64,000 nt of DNA from Bacillus nitratireducens (GCF_001884135.1 NZ_MAOC01000038.1:1-64000); one strand, 5' to 3'; shown: positions 1 to 11,546, counted from the stretch's first letter. Numbers and translations are program-made. The notes: generated from the sequence alone by a model not told the origin.

Positions 1-40
1 GTACTACAGTGTGATCAATCAAGTAAAGAGGTGTAACGTG

Positions 41-1903
<1,863 letters not shown>

Positions 1904-1921
1904 AGACATAATTATGTAAAG

Positions 1922-2023
1922 CCGTTAACTTCCCTACGCTGGTACGAGCCAGATCAGGTCCAAAGGGTTAAGAAGTTCACGCGCTTCTCTCTCAGCCTAC
2001 GCATACGTTAGGCACCCCTAGTT
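1922..2023 (-). promoter_or_regulatory. TPP riboswitch (THI element)
   Basis: On the minus strand the conserved thi-box blocks appear in order: GGGGTGCC, GCTGAGA, a variable stem, CCTGATCTGG, then CCAGCGTAGGGAAG. This is the full TPP aptamer. It sits upstream of thiC with a strong terminator in between. High thiamine pyrophosphate should therefore favour termination and shut off thiC. Confidence 0.97.
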
Positions 2024-2099
2024 TATCACTGATTTAATTTTCAATACTTTCCCATCATACACGATAATCTGAAAAATGCAAATGTTATTTCTTTTGTTG

Positions 2100-2194
2100 T
2101 TTATCCCGCATTAACGGGCAGTAAGACCCCGATTGGTTCAACTAATAATCAGTGGGGATGAACAAAACCCCCACTGATTAAAGTTTCACTTTAT
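2100..2194. repeat. bcr1-like repeat, copy 1
   Basis: This 95-bp element has TTTAT at both ends (2100-2104 and 2190-2194). Inside is an inverted repeat (AATCAGTGGGG / CCCCACTGATT) and a GC-rich end (CCCGCATTAACGGGCAG). Two related copies lie at 15071 and 25752. The right-hand TTTAT contains the stop codon of the lactate permease gene on the minus strand. The match to bcr1 of the B. cereus group rests on memory of the family and its TTTAT target. This copy is shorter than the roughly 155 bp reported for bcr1. Confidence 0.75.
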
Positions 2195-3852
2195 GGAATC
2201 ATCCACGTTAAATAATATGCTTGAACATACGTCATAATACCAACAATAATTACGAAGAACAAACTATGCTTCACTGTAAAGCGGAATAAATCTGATTCTT
2301 TTCCAGCAAGGCCAACTGCCGCACAAGCAATTGCAATCGATTGCGGAGAAATCATTTTTCCTGTTACACCGCCCGTTGTATTTGCTGCAACGAGAAGCAC
2401 TTCAGATACACCGACTTGCTGCGCTGTAATTGCTTGTAAATTCGAGAACAGTGCATTCGCTGACGTATCTGATCCCGTTAAGAATACACCGATCCAGCCT
2501 AGGAATGGTGAGAAGAACGGGAATAGTCCACCAGTTCCTGCAAGTGCTAACGCTAATGTAGAAGATAAACCAGAATAATTTGCGATAAATGCGAATCCTA
2601 ATACGAATCCGATAGATAGAATTGGCATTTTTAGTTCGTTTAACGTTTCTTTAAATGTTACTACTGCATCTTTTGCACTCATTTTCAAAATAAAGATAGA
2701 AATGATACAAGCAATTAAAATTGCTGTTCCCGTCGCTGATAAAATATCTAATTTTAAGATTGCTTCATAAGGCGTCGGTTTATTTACAATTGGCTCTGCT
2801 TTCATTACTAAATTATGCAAGCCTGGAACTTCAAATTTAAATACGAGACTTTCTAAAGCGCCGTCCGGAGCGAATAACGCTTTAAAGAAACTCTGGCTCC
2901 AGATGACTACCATCACAGTCAAAATAATGAACGGAGACCATGCTTTTACTACTTTTCCTACCGTTAGTTTCGGCATAGATGTCGTTGTCGTCGCCGCGGC
3001 TACTTCACTATTCGCTTCTTTAGATTGATAAATTTCTTTCGGCTGCCAAACTTTTAAGAATAGAGATAAACTCACTAAACTTACAAGTGCTGACGTAATA
3101 TCAGGAAGTTCTGGTCCTAAAAATGTCGCTGTAATAAACTGTGTAATTGCAAATGAACTACCCGCTACAAATAGAGCAGGCCATGTTTGTCTTACCCCTT
3201 TAAATCCATCCATTAAAAATACGATAAAGAACGGAACAAATAATGATAAGAACGGTAATTGATGTCCAGCCATTTGCCCGATTTTATGCGGATCAATACC
3301 AGTTACTTGTCCAGCTACTGTAATCGGAATCCCCATCGCTCCGAATGCTACTGGTGCAGTATTTGCGATTAGACAAAGACCAGCCGCATATAAAGGATTT
3401 AAGCCAAGACCTGCAAGAAGCGCTGCCGTAATCGCTACTGGTGCACCAAATCCTGCTGCTCCTTCTAAAAATGCTCCAAATGAAAAACCGATTAAAATAA
3501 CAAGTAAACGATGGTCATTCGTAATTGATAATACAGATGCACGAATAACATCAAATTGACCTGTTTTCACAGAAATTTTATATAAAAATACTGACATAAT
3601 AATAATCCATGCAATTGGCCATAATCCGTATAAGAAACCGTATCCCGTCGCTGCCATTGCCATTGTGAATGGCATTTTATATGCAAATAACGCCACCAAA
3701 ATTGTAAGTACAACTGTAATAAATCCTGCCACATACCCCTTCATGTGGAAAACTGCTAAAGCTAAGAAAAAAAAGATAATCGGAATAAGTGCGACCGCTG
3801 CAGAAATCCAAATGTTCCCGAACGGATCATAAACTTGTGTCCATGTGTTCAT
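2191..3852 (-). CDS. lctP: L-lactate permease (LctP/LldP family)
   Basis: Inner-membrane lactate:proton symporter of 553 aa, with about 12-14 hydrophobic segments. Family blocks are visible, such as [16 protein letters not shown] near residue 125 and a C-terminal [15 protein letters not shown] block ([14 protein letters not shown]). The start at 3852 has a GGGGGAGAG ribosome binding site just upstream. A cre site about 100 bp upstream suggests CcpA repression in glucose. The gene is monocistronic. Its stop codon lies inside the target sequence of a bcr1-like repeat. Substrate is inferred from the family, which also moves glycolate. Confidence 0.93.
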   Translation of the reverse strand: MNTWTQVYDPFGNIWISAAVALIPIIFFFLALAVFHMKGYVAGFITVVLTILVALFAYKMPFTMAMAATGYGFLYGLWPIAWIIIMSVFLYKISVKTGQFDVIRASVLSITNDHRLLVILIGFSFGAFLEGAAGFGAPVAITAALLAGLGLNPLYAAGLCLIANTAPVAFGAMGIPITVAGQVTGIDPHKIGQMAGHQLPFLSLFVPFFIVFLMDGFKGVRQTWPALFVAGSSFAITQFITATFLGPELPDITSALVSLVSLSLFLKVWQPKEIYQSKEANSEVAAATTTTSMPKLTVGKVVKAWSPFIILTVMVVIWSQSFFKALFAPDGALESLVFKFEVPGLHNLVMKAEPIVNKPTPYEAILKLDILSATGTAILIACIISIFILKMSAKDAVVTFKETLNELKMPILSIGFVLGFAFIANYSGLSSTLALALAGTGGLFPFFSPFLGWIGVFLTGSDTSANALFSNLQAITAQQVGVSEVLLVAANTTGGVTGKMISPQSIAIACAAVGLAGKESDLFRFTVKHSLFFVIIVGIMTYVQAYYLTWMIP

Positions 3853-3951
3853 AGTTCTCTCCCCCTCAATAATCCCCTTTTAAATAAACATAACCCTATC
3901 AATAGACTATCAGGTCATCATACCTTTAAGCCTAAAATAAAAAAACGTTTA

Positions 3952-3965
3952 AGAAAACGTTTTCA
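3952..3965 (-). promoter_or_regulatory. cre site (CcpA operator) upstream of lctP
   Basis: The minus strand reads TGAAAACGTTTTCT, a full match to the catabolite-responsive-element pattern TGNAANCGNWNNCW. It lies about 90-110 bp upstream of the lactate permease start codon, where binding of CcpA-HPr(Ser-P) would block or hinder transcription. No binding data can be seen here. Confidence 0.75.
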
Positions 3966-4138
3966 TTAATTTTATCACAACAATTTTCATTTAAAAAGAT
4001 TTTTTTGAAAATTTTATTATTTAAAACAGAAATCTTACAAAAGAGTCACATTCTTGTAATGTTAATCGATAGGAAGCTCGCCAAATTTACTGCATACTAA
4101 AGGTATAAACAACGGACATTACTTATGAGGTGATATAT

Positions 4139-4456
4139 ATGAACGGAAACAAAATATTAGCAGCTTTATCATACTTTAGCGTACTATTCGCGCCTATCTT
4201 ATTCCCTATTATCGTGTGGATTGTAGGCGATTCTGAAACAAAACCACATGCAAAACGCGCCCTATGGACGCACATTATTCCAAGTATCGCGTCATTTATT
4301 GGATTTATTATTCTAGGAATTATGGGCATCGGATCTGATCAGCCAGATGTAACACTTGGAATTGGAGCAATGATTGTTCTATGTATTTGCGGAATCGTTA
4401 GCTTATACTACTTCATTTGGAATATCGTAAAAGGTATTAAAGTACTGAAAGCTTAA
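4139..4456 (+). CDS. Small membrane protein, DUF4870 family
   Basis: A 105-aa protein with three hydrophobic segments (residues about 8-27, 43-63 and 74-98) and a charged loop DSETKPHAKRAL between the first two. This is the layout of DUF4870/Tic20-like small membrane proteins. The frame could start at a GTG at 4130, but that GTG is part of the ribosome binding site GAGGTGA, so the ATG at 4139 is chosen. The gene stands alone, with a bidirectional terminator 40 bp downstream. Function is unknown. Confidence 0.85.
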   Translation: MNGNKILAALSYFSVLFAPILFPIIVWIVGDSETKPHAKRALWTHIIPSIASFIGFIILGIMGIGSDQPDVTLGIGAMIVLCICGIVSLYYFIWNIVKGIKVLKA

Positions 4457-4494
4457 CTATAAAATGCGACAAGCATAACCTACCTATTAATAAG

Positions 4495-4532
4495 AAAAAA
4501 CCGTCCCAAAATACCTTTTGGGACGGTTTCTT
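4495..4532. terminator. Bidirectional intrinsic terminator
   Basis: CCGTCCCAAAA / TTTTGGGACGG is a perfect 11-bp hairpin with A-rich and T-rich flanks, placed between two convergent genes. Confidence 0.93.
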
Positions 4533-5023
4533 TATCTTCTGCGTTTCTTCTTTTTTCTCATCATTTTCTTGCGGCGTGTATTCACTTTATCCGCTATAAT
4601 GTGGAGCGTACTCGCCACTACAATGCCCATTACAAACGTTACAATTTCAACCTCATGTTTCTTCGCAATTTCTATTAAATTCCCATCGAGTGCGATTACA
4701 TTTAATAGGAATAAAAACGGAGAAAATACGATTAACATGTATGCGATACGAATCACATCACCCAGTATAATTGTATGTGTAAAGAAGGAGCGATGCGGCA
4801 TGACCTTCTTATATGGATACCAAAATATACGCAGGAATCCCCATTTATTATAGGCATTACTATACGTATCTAAATCCGGCGTTAAAAATGAAGTACCTAT
4901 TAAAAAGCCAATTGCAAAAGTTAATAAAAAATCAAAGTTTGTTAATCCATACGAAAAGAGCATAAACAAAACAACCGGAAGGGATATTAAGTTTATTTTC
5001 GTATGCGTTCTTCCTGATGGCAT
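4532..5023 (-). CDS. DUF2227-like membrane metal-binding protein
   Basis: A 163-aa protein with four hydrophobic segments. Conserved polar residues lie close to the membrane: H7 in GRTHTK, LTPDLDT near residue 48, PHRSFFTH near residue 76 and LHIIADKVNTRRKK near residue 140. This His/Asp pattern is that of the DUF2227/YdjM group of membrane-bound metal-dependent hydrolases. The C-terminus is a very basic tail (RRKKMMRKKKKRRR) that probably stays in the cytosol. The start has the ribosome binding site GAGGAAG. Substrate is unknown. Confidence 0.75.
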   Translation of the reverse strand: MPSGRTHTKINLISLPVVLFMLFSYGLTNFDFLLTFAIGFLIGTSFLTPDLDTYSNAYNKWGFLRIFWYPYKKVMPHRSFFTHTIILGDVIRIAYMLIVFSPFLFLLNVIALDGNLIEIAKKHEVEIVTFVMGIVVASTLHIIADKVNTRRKKMMRKKKKRRR

Positions 5024-5073
5024 AATGCACTTCCTCGCTTACGTTCGCCCTGTCACTCTATGACAGTTCTCAC

Positions 5074-5439
5074 CTATTGATCTAATTTCTGATCGATAAA
5101 TGATGTGTCTATATCCGAATCAAACCATTCTGCCAACTTCACTCGTGCCTTATCTTTCACATCTTCATTAACGTATAACGACGCTTGTAATAATGCAGCC
5201 ATTAACGCCCCTAAATCATCCGTATAACCAACTCCAGCAATGAAATCTGGAATGGCATCGATCGGTGCAATGAAATAAGCAAGTGCTCCAATTACAATAA
5301 TTTTCACTCGTTTTGGAACATCAGGTCTTTGCAAAACGTAAAACAACAATAAACTCGCATAAATTACCGATTGCCCTGCCTGCTTCGCAACATGTTTTAC
5401 TTTTTTCCAAAACGCTTCAACTGAAAATTTTTGTTTCAT
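5074..5439 (-). CDS. YkvA/DUF1232 family protein
   Basis: A 121-aa protein. The core segment LAYFIAPIDAIPDFIAGVGYTDDLGAL near residues 53-80 is the defining DUF1232 motif (YxxxPxDxIPDxIPxxGxxDD). A basic N-terminal helix and an acidic C-terminus flank it. The start at 5439 follows GGGAGG. It probably forms its own unit, 50 bp upstream of the DUF2227-like gene on the same strand. Function is unknown; family members are small membrane-associated proteins. Confidence 0.87.
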   Translation of the reverse strand: MKQKFSVEAFWKKVKHVAKQAGQSVIYASLLLFYVLQRPDVPKRVKIIVIGALAYFIAPIDAIPDFIAGVGYTDDLGALMAALLQASLYVNEDVKDKARVKLAEWFDSDIDTSFIDQKLDQ

Positions 5440-5985
5440 TCAAAAGCCTCCCTATTTTTCAAAAAAATAAGCTACACTATGTTATCAGTAAAAGTTCATC
5501 AAAATTACACATAATCTACCAATGAAATTTAATTGTAACAAACAAAACCAAAAAGAACAAGTGTTCGTTAATTTTCTACATTTTCCTTCATATAATAGTT
5601 TTCTAGATACCGATTTTAAAGTTTCTATTCCATATTTCTCAACCAAAAAACTTTCAATTCCACTTAACATTCTTTTCTATTTTTGTTATATTTTCTAGTT
5701 GACGGGCATATAAACGAATGTTAAAGTTTTCTCTGGTAGTGACAAATCACATACAAAAAATGTAAAATGTTATAGTGTTTCTCAGAATTGAATTTTGTTG
5801 TATAATACAGAAATGACGTTATGCTTATGAGCAGCAAAAGAAACCAAAAAAAGGGTATGCATAGTTAAAGTCGTATATGGGTGAATATAGAAGCTCTAAT
5901 TATGGCAAAAGAAACTATGTATTTTTTATTTTAACATTTTTCGCTCCAAAATCGACCAAGCCTGATAGAGAAAGGGTGGAAATGA
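5440..5985. other. Intergenic region between divergent genes, ykvA-like and ltaS
   Basis: An AT-rich region of 546 bp. It must hold the ltaS promoter. A TATAAT at 5811-5816 is the best -10 candidate, with only a weak -35. A second possible pair is TTGACG near 5700 with TAAAGT 17 bp on. Short open frames here lack credible ribosome binding sites. I see no structured RNA. Confidence 0.4.
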
Positions 5986-7914
5986 ATGAAAGAAACCTTG
6001 AAATCACAATTTCAAAATGTGCGTTTCACTTTATTCGTAGCTTTGGCCGTATGGCTAAAAACCTACATCATTACACGCACTAGCTTTGATTTAAAACTTG
6101 AATCTTTCATGCAAGAATTCATTTTATTCATTAGTCCATTAGCAGCATCATTACTGTTTGTGGGACTTGCATTATTTGCAAAAGGAAAAAAACGTAACTA
6201 TATAGCACTAGGAATTAACTTTATCTTAACGTTCATTCTTGTTGGTAACGTAATGTTCTACGGATTCTACAATGACTTCGTTACTTTACCAGTACTAGGA
6301 CAAACGTCTAATTTCGGAAGTTTAGGTTCTAGTGTGAAAGAATTATTTAACTACAAAATCATCCTTGCATTTGCGGATATTATTGTATTCTTCATTTTAT
6401 TGAAGAAGAAGAAAAATTTTGCACCGACAGAGCGTGTAGCACGTCCGATGCGTTCCCTATACTTCGTGTCAACAATTGCTATTTTCTTCGTAAACCTAGG
6501 ATTTGCAGAAGCTGAGCGTCCAGAACTATTAACACGTTCATTCGACCGCGTTATGCTTGTTAAAAACTTAGGATTATATGTACACCAAGCATACGATCTT
6601 GGCTTACAAGCAAAATCAAGTTCGCAAAAAGCATTTGCCGACGGTAGTAAGTTACAAGAAACAGAAAACTATGTAAAAACAACACAAAGTAAACCAGATC
6701 CAAATATGTTCGGTACTGCAAAAGGGAAAAACGTAATCGTTGTCTCTCTTGAGTCATTACAAACATTCTTAATTGGTGCAACAGTTAACGGACAAGAAGT
6801 TACACCATTCTTAAACCAATTTACGAAAGAAAGTTATTACTTTGATAACTTCTTCCATCAAACTGGGCAAGGAAAAACATCTGATGCTGAATTCTTAGTA
6901 GATACTTCAATGTATCCACTAGACCGTGGTGCTGTATTCTTCACACACGGTAACAACGAATACACAGCGACTCCAGAAATTTTACGCCAGCAGGGGTACC
7001 ACACATCGGTATTCCACGCAAACAACGCAACATTCTGGAACCGTAATATTATGTATCCGGCACTTGGTTATGATCGTTACTACAACGAACTTGACTACAA
7101 AATTACGCCAGAAACAAAACTAAACTGGGGACTAAAAGATATCGAATACTTTGATCAGTCTGTCGATATGTTAAAAGAAGTGAAGCAACCGTTCTATACT
7201 CGCTTCCTTACTTTAACAAACCATTACCCATTCACTTATGATGACAGTACGAAATTAATCGATGAATACAATTCTGGTGATGGCGTATTTGACCGTTACA
7301 TGGTAACTGCTCGCTATTTAGACGAAGCAATGAAACACTTTATTGAGCGTCTAAAAGCTGAAGGTATCTACGACAACTCTGTGATCGTATTCTACGGTGA
7401 TCACTATGGTATTTCTGAAAACCATAACCGTGCAATGGCACAGTTCTTAGGAAAAGAAGAAATCACTACATTTGACCATATGAACTTACAAAAAACACCG
7501 ATGTTTATTCACGTTCCAGGTCAAAAAGAAGGTAAAACAATTTCAAAACCAACTGGTGAAATTGACATTAAACCAACGATTCTAAACTTACTTGGTGTAG
7601 ATTCTACGAATCAAATTCAATTCGGTCATGATGTATTCTCACCTGATAATAAAGGATTCGTTGTTCTTCGTGACGGTAGCTTCGTTACAGATAAGTACAT
7701 GTACACGAACAGTACATTCTACGACCGTAACACTGGCGAAGTTGTACAATTACCGAAAGAAGAATCTCAACCACTTATTGATCGTGCCCAAAATGAATTG
7801 AACATGTCTGACAAAATCATTGAAGGTGACTTACTTCGCTTCTCTGAAAGTAACAAGATCAAAACTGGTGAAGTAAAGACAGCTATTAAAGAAGAAAAGA
7901 AGAGCGCTGAGTAA
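5986..7914 (+). CDS. ltaS: Lipoteichoic acid synthase (LtaS-type)
   Basis: A membrane enzyme that polymerises glycerol phosphate from phosphatidylglycerol onto a lipid anchor outside the cell. The protein is 642 aa. Five N-terminal hydrophobic segments (to about residue 180) are followed by an extracellular sulfatase-fold domain. Visible catalytic features are the metal-binding VSLES, the nucleophile Thr in QGKTSDAEF near residue 297, FWNR, and the metal pair in FYGDHYGIS near 472. The ATG at 5986 follows AAAGGGTGG. B. cereus-group genomes carry several ltaS paralogues, and which one this is cannot be told here. A terminator follows directly. Confidence 0.93.
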   Translation: MKETLKSQFQNVRFTLFVALAVWLKTYIITRTSFDLKLESFMQEFILFISPLAASLLFVGLALFAKGKKRNYIALGINFILTFILVGNVMFYGFYNDFVTLPVLGQTSNFGSLGSSVKELFNYKIILAFADIIVFFILLKKKKNFAPTERVARPMRSLYFVSTIAIFFVNLGFAEAERPELLTRSFDRVMLVKNLGLYVHQAYDLGLQAKSSSQKAFADGSKLQETENYVKTTQSKPDPNMFGTAKGKNVIVVSLESLQTFLIGATVNGQEVTPFLNQFTKESYYFDNFFHQTGQGKTSDAEFLVDTSMYPLDRGAVFFTHGNNEYTATPEILRQQGYHTSVFHANNATFWNRNIMYPALGYDRYYNELDYKITPETKLNWGLKDIEYFDQSVDMLKEVKQPFYTRFLTLTNHYPFTYDDSTKLIDEYNSGDGVFDRYMVTARYLDEAMKHFIERLKAEGIYDNSVIVFYGDHYGISENHNRAMAQFLGKEEITTFDHMNLQKTPMFIHVPGQKEGKTISKPTGEIDIKPTILNLLGVDSTNQIQFGHDVFSPDNKGFVVLRDGSFVTDKYMYTNSTFYDRNTGEVVQLPKEESQPLIDRAQNELNMSDKIIEGDLLRFSESNKIKTGEVKTAIKEEKKSAE

Positions 7915-7930
7915 TCTCAGCCTCTTTTTT
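7905..7930 (+). terminator. Terminator after ltaS
   Basis: GCTGAG / CTCAGC hairpin overlapping the stop codon, followed by CTCTTTTTTT. Confidence 0.8.
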
Positions 7931-8045
7931 TATTTTCTACTATCCTTCCTCTCCTATTCATTAACTTTAAAATTACATAACCTTCACCGAATATTTACAC
8001 TACATTAATGAAGTATCTTTATAATAAAATATGCAAACGAGGTTT

Positions 8046-8215
8046 CACATATTTCTTATCTCTCATCTGTGATAAGATCCCTTAGAGAAATATGTGCACC
8101 ATTTGTTTTCAACTTTCTTATAATTGTCTTACTAAAACTTTTAATAAGACGATGTCCCTACGAAAGATAGCTACCCTCCTTGTGCAGCATTCAATACGAA
8201 TGTTGCTTTTTTTAT
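8046..8215 (+). ncRNA. Candidate structured leader or small RNA upstream of the aminotransferase gene
   Basis: Three nested or serial stems are visible. The outer arms CACATATTTCT (8046-8056) and AGAAATATGTG (8085-8095) enclose TCTTATC / GATAAGA. A second hairpin is GTCTTA / TAAGAC (8126-8150). A third, CAGCATTC / GAATGTTG (8185-8205), is followed by CTTTTTTTATTT and so is an intrinsic terminator. The terminator ends about 175 bp before the next gene, so this is either an attenuated leader or an independent small RNA. I do not recognise it as a known riboswitch class, and it lacks T-box signatures. Confidence 0.5.
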
Positions 8216-8390
8216 TTCAAAAAGCAGGATTCTTATTTCTCATTTTCGAATTTGTATATACAAAATGCTATAAATCACCACTACTTCTCTATAATTTTCA
8301 AATACATATACGTCATATGAAGAGAATTGCTCACATAAAAATAACTAGAGTGCTTTTTATTCATGTACTAACGAAAGGATGGGACGAAAA

Positions 8391-9263
8391 TTGGCATACG
8401 AAAAATTTGTACTATGGAATGATGCAGTTATTGATACAACGAAACATAGCGCGTACATAGAACTTGAAGAAAGAGGCTTGCAGTTTGGAGATGGTGTCTA
8501 TGAGGTTATTCGCCTATATAAAGGGAACTTTCACTTATTAGATCCGCATATCACAAGGTTATATCGCTCCATGGAAGAAATAGAATTATCACTTCCTTTC
8601 TCAAAAGCAGAGCTTATTATCCTACTTTACAAACTAATTGAAAGTAATAATTTCCACGAAGATGGTACTATTTATTTGCAAGTATCTCGTGGTGTACAAG
8701 CTCGTACCCATGTATTCTCATATGACGTCCCTCCGACAATCTATGCCTATATTACAAAGAAGGAAAGACCAGCTTTATGGATTGAATATGGTGTACGTGC
8801 TATATCAGAACCAGATACGCGCTGGCTACGCTGTGATATCAAATCTTTAAATTTATTACCCAATGTATTAGCTGCTACAAAAGCTGAACGCAAAGGTTGT
8901 AAAGAAGCTCTTTTCGTACGAAACGGTACTGTAACTGAGGGGAGCTGTTCTAATTTCTTTCTCATAAAAAATGGAACTCTTTACACACATCCAGCCAATC
9001 ACCTTATTTTAAATGGCATTATTCGTCAATATGTCCTTTCCTTAGCGAAAACCCTTCGTATTCCTGTACAAGAAGAACTGTTCAGCATTCGCGATGTTTA
9101 TCAAGCAGATGAATGCTTCTTTACGGGAACGACTATTGAAATTTTACCGATGACCCACCTTGATGGAACTGCAATTCAAGATGGTCAAGTTGGCCCTATC
9201 ACAAAAATGCTACAAAAATCTTTTTCTCAAAGCTTGTTACAATCCAACATGTCATCTTCTTAA
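8391..9263 (+). CDS. dat: D-amino acid aminotransferase (D-alanine transaminase)
   Basis: PLP-dependent fold-type IV enzyme that swaps amino groups between D-amino acids and 2-oxo acids, chiefly D-Ala/2-oxoglutarate to D-Glu/pyruvate, supplying cell-wall D-glutamate. The protein is 290 aa. Family blocks are RGLQFGDGVYEVIRLY near residue 30, RGVQARTH near 98, the PLP lysine in RCDIKSLNLLPN near 145, and VTEGSCSNFF. An ATG at 8381 is too close to the ribosome binding site. The TTG at 8391 lies 7 nt after AAAGGATGGG and gives the family N-terminus MAYEKFVLWND, so it is chosen. A terminator follows. Confidence 0.88.
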   Translation: MAYEKFVLWNDAVIDTTKHSAYIELEERGLQFGDGVYEVIRLYKGNFHLLDPHITRLYRSMEEIELSLPFSKAELIILLYKLIESNNFHEDGTIYLQVSRGVQARTHVFSYDVPPTIYAYITKKERPALWIEYGVRAISEPDTRWLRCDIKSLNLLPNVLAATKAERKGCKEALFVRNGTVTEGSCSNFFLIKNGTLYTHPANHLILNGIIRQYVLSLAKTLRIPVQEELFSIRDVYQADECFFTGTTIEILPMTHLDGTAIQDGQVGPITKMLQKSFSQSLLQSNMSSS

Positions 9264-9311
9264 ACACGAATAATTTCTATTCTCTCTACATCCAACATAT
9301 GTATTTAAATA

Positions 9312-9350
9312 AAAATCAAGGTGTAGATTTATACCTTGATTTTTTCTTGT
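9312..9350 (+). terminator. Terminator after dat
   Basis: AATCAAGGT / ACCTTGATT hairpin followed by TTTTTT. Confidence 0.88.
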
Positions 9351-9385
9351 AATCTTTTTGTCATATTCAGATTACCGCATAAGTC

Positions 9386-9414
9386 TTGACAGTAATCGAC
9401 ATGCTCTTTAGAAT
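9386..9414 (+). promoter_or_regulatory. Vegetative promoter of the SH3/NlpC gene
   Basis: TTGACA at 9386-9391, a 17-bp spacer, then TAGAAT at 9409-9414. This is near-consensus for the main sigma factor, 60 bp upstream of the start codon. Confidence 0.7.
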
Positions 9415-9473
9415 TTTTAACAGTTGGTAAATATTTCTTCACTACATTACAGACAGAAAGGAATCGACAAATT

Positions 9474-11183
9474 ATGAAAAAATACCTTGCCGGTCTTGCG
9501 GCAGTGTCTGTAGCAGGAGGAGCAGCACCTACAATTGATAGTGTTCAAGCTGCCCCGGAACAAAATACACAAAAAGCTGCTACACAAACTGTCCAAGCTT
9601 CCGCATCAAACAGTTCATCTTATACGGTGAATGCTAGCGTACTACATGTTCGTGCAGGATCAAGTACCTCTCACGACGTCATCTCTCGCGTTTATAATGG
9701 TCAAACTTTAAACGTAATTGGAGAAGAAAATGGTTGGTTCAAAATTAACCATAATGGACAAACAGGCTACGTTAGCGGCGAATTTGTATCAAAAAATGGT
9801 GCAAAACCAAATAACAATGTAAGTACAGGTGGAAACAATAAAGTTACTGCTGATGTATTACGTGTACGTACCGCTCCTAACACTTCTAGTTCTGTTTCAG
9901 GACGTGTATATGAAGGACAAACATTAAACGTAATTGGTCAAGAAAATGGTTGGGTGAAAATCAACCATAATGGAAAAGTTGGCTATGTAAGTGGCGAATT
10001 CGTATCTGGTGTTTCTTCTAATGCAGGTTCTTCAAACAACAATACGAATAATACTGTAAAGCCAGCAAGTGGAAACTATACAGTAAACGTATCTTCCCTT
10101 CGCGTTCGTACAGGTCCTAGCACTTCTCATACAACTATAGGTTCTGTGAAAAAAGGACAAGTCGTACAAGTTGTAGGCGAAGTTCAAGATTGGTTCAAAA
10201 TCAATTATGCAGGACAAACAGCTTACTTAAGCAAAGACTACGTAACAAAAGGCGGTTCTAACGAAAACACCACGCAAGGTAACAACCAGGAACAAAACAA
10301 TAATGTAACTGTTCAAACTGGTGGCACTTACGTCGTTAACGCAACATCACTACGTGTTCGTACGGGCCCTGCTACTTACCATAGCGTAATTGGTGGCGTA
10401 TTAAATGGTACGAAATTAAACGTAGTTGGATCTGAAGGTAGCTGGTTTAAAGTTAATTATCAGGGAAAAACAGGCTACGTTAGCAGCGAATTCGTAAAAT
10501 TCGTTAAAGGTGGCACTACTACTCCTGAACAACCTGAGCAACCTAACCAAGGTGCAATTGGCGACTACTACATTAATGCTTCTGCACTAAACGTACGTAG
10601 CGGCGAAGGTACAAATTATAGAATCATAGGCGCACTTCCACAAGGACAGAAGGTTCAAGTAATCTCTGAAAACTCTGGATGGAGCAAAATTAACTACAAT
10701 GGTCAAACTGGTTACATCGGAACACGTTTCCTATCTAAAACACCAGTTGGGGGCGCAGTAGATAATAAGCCTAATGAAAATCAAAACAACAACAACAATA
10801 ACAATACAAGCAATAATAGCGGTGACAGTTCTTCTATACTTGCATACGCGAAATCTATGCAAGGCGTGCCATACGTTTGGGGCGGTTCTTCTGCTAATGG
10901 TGTCGACTGCAGTGGTTACATCTACCACGTATTTAAGAAATTTGGCCATAACATTAGCCGCCAAAGTGTTGCAGGATATTGGAGTAGCTTACCAAAAACT
11001 TCAAGTCCACAGCCAGGCGACTTAATTTATTTCCAAAATACTTATAAAGCAGGTCCTTCTCACATGGGTATCTACCTTGGCGGCGGATCGTTTATCCAAT
11101 CTGGAGATAAAGGTGTAGCAATCGTTTCATTAAACAACTCTTATTGGAAAAGCCATTTCTTAGGGTATACAAAAGCACCTTAA
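9474..11183 (+). CDS. Secreted SH3b x5 - NlpC/P60 cell-wall peptidase
   Basis: A secreted peptidoglycan hydrolase of 569 aa. A signal peptide (to about residue 27, cut at VQA-AP) is followed by five bacterial SH3 repeats of about 65 aa, each with a ...LRVRTGPST... strand and a GxxGYVSxEFV end. These are joined by Asn/Gly-rich linkers. The C-terminal NlpC/P60 domain has the catalytic Cys in GVDCSGY near 480 and His in SHMGIYLG near 530. NlpC/P60 enzymes of this layout cut gamma-D-Glu-diaminopimelate bonds. It resembles the CwpFM/EntFM group but carries more SH3 repeats than I expect for EntFM. It has its own promoter and terminator. Confidence 0.9.
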   Translation: MKKYLAGLAAVSVAGGAAPTIDSVQAAPEQNTQKAATQTVQASASNSSSYTVNASVLHVRAGSSTSHDVISRVYNGQTLNVIGEENGWFKINHNGQTGYVSGEFVSKNGAKPNNNVSTGGNNKVTADVLRVRTAPNTSSSVSGRVYEGQTLNVIGQENGWVKINHNGKVGYVSGEFVSGVSSNAGSSNNNTNNTVKPASGNYTVNVSSLRVRTGPSTSHTTIGSVKKGQVVQVVGEVQDWFKINYAGQTAYLSKDYVTKGGSNENTTQGNNQEQNNNVTVQTGGTYVVNATSLRVRTGPATYHSVIGGVLNGTKLNVVGSEGSWFKVNYQGKTGYVSSEFVKFVKGGTTTPEQPEQPNQGAIGDYYINASALNVRSGEGTNYRIIGALPQGQKVQVISENSGWSKINYNGQTGYIGTRFLSKTPVGGAVDNKPNENQNNNNNNNTSNNSGDSSSILAYAKSMQGVPYVWGGSSANGVDCSGYIYHVFKKFGHNISRQSVAGYWSSLPKTSSPQPGDLIYFQNTYKAGPSHMGIYLGGGSFIQSGDKGVAIVSLNNSYWKSHFLGYTKAP

Positions 11184-11193
11184 GTGATAGTTT

Positions 11194-11228
11194 CAGAGCC
11201 TTCTAGTTTACTAGAAGGCTCTTTTTTA
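11194..11228 (+). terminator. Terminator after the NlpC gene
   Basis: AGAGCCTTCTAGT / ACTAGAAGGCTCT hairpin followed by TTTTT. Confidence 0.93.
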
Positions 11229-11546
11229 AAGGGCTCAATATAGTAATCCCCTTTCATTCTCTCTACGCAAAAATTATGCGTTCATTTCCCTATTTCATAC
11301 ACTATATTCTATAAAAATTGTCCAAAACGTTATCACAATGTATATATTTCCACAAAAAACATAACCTATTTCATGTCAATTCATTTTATATGTGTTTTTT
11401 CAAAGAATTTTCTTTTTATTTAAACTTTTCGTTAGACGTTTGACCTCCGATGTCCATTATGATAAGTTACTTAAGATGTTATATTCGCAAAAGTATAGAC
11501 AACTGGTTTATACACTTTTTTACTATGAGGAAGGAGCATACACTGC
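11229..11546. other. Upstream region of the nucleoside transporter
   Basis: 318 bp, AT-rich, no gene. A TTGACC near 11440 could be part of the promoter but has no good -10 at the right spacing. The segment just before the gene contains TGTTATA...TATAGACA, an imperfect dyad where a repressor such as DeoR could act. That is a guess. Confidence 0.3.

Noticed and set aside
5485-5670. Minus-strand frame between the ykvA-like gene and ltaS
   Set aside because: No binding site and random composition; lies where promoters are needed.
8046-8390. T-box or amino-acid riboswitch for dat
   Set aside because: No AGGGTGGNACCGCG block and no match to known aptamer cores; kept only as an unassigned structured RNA.
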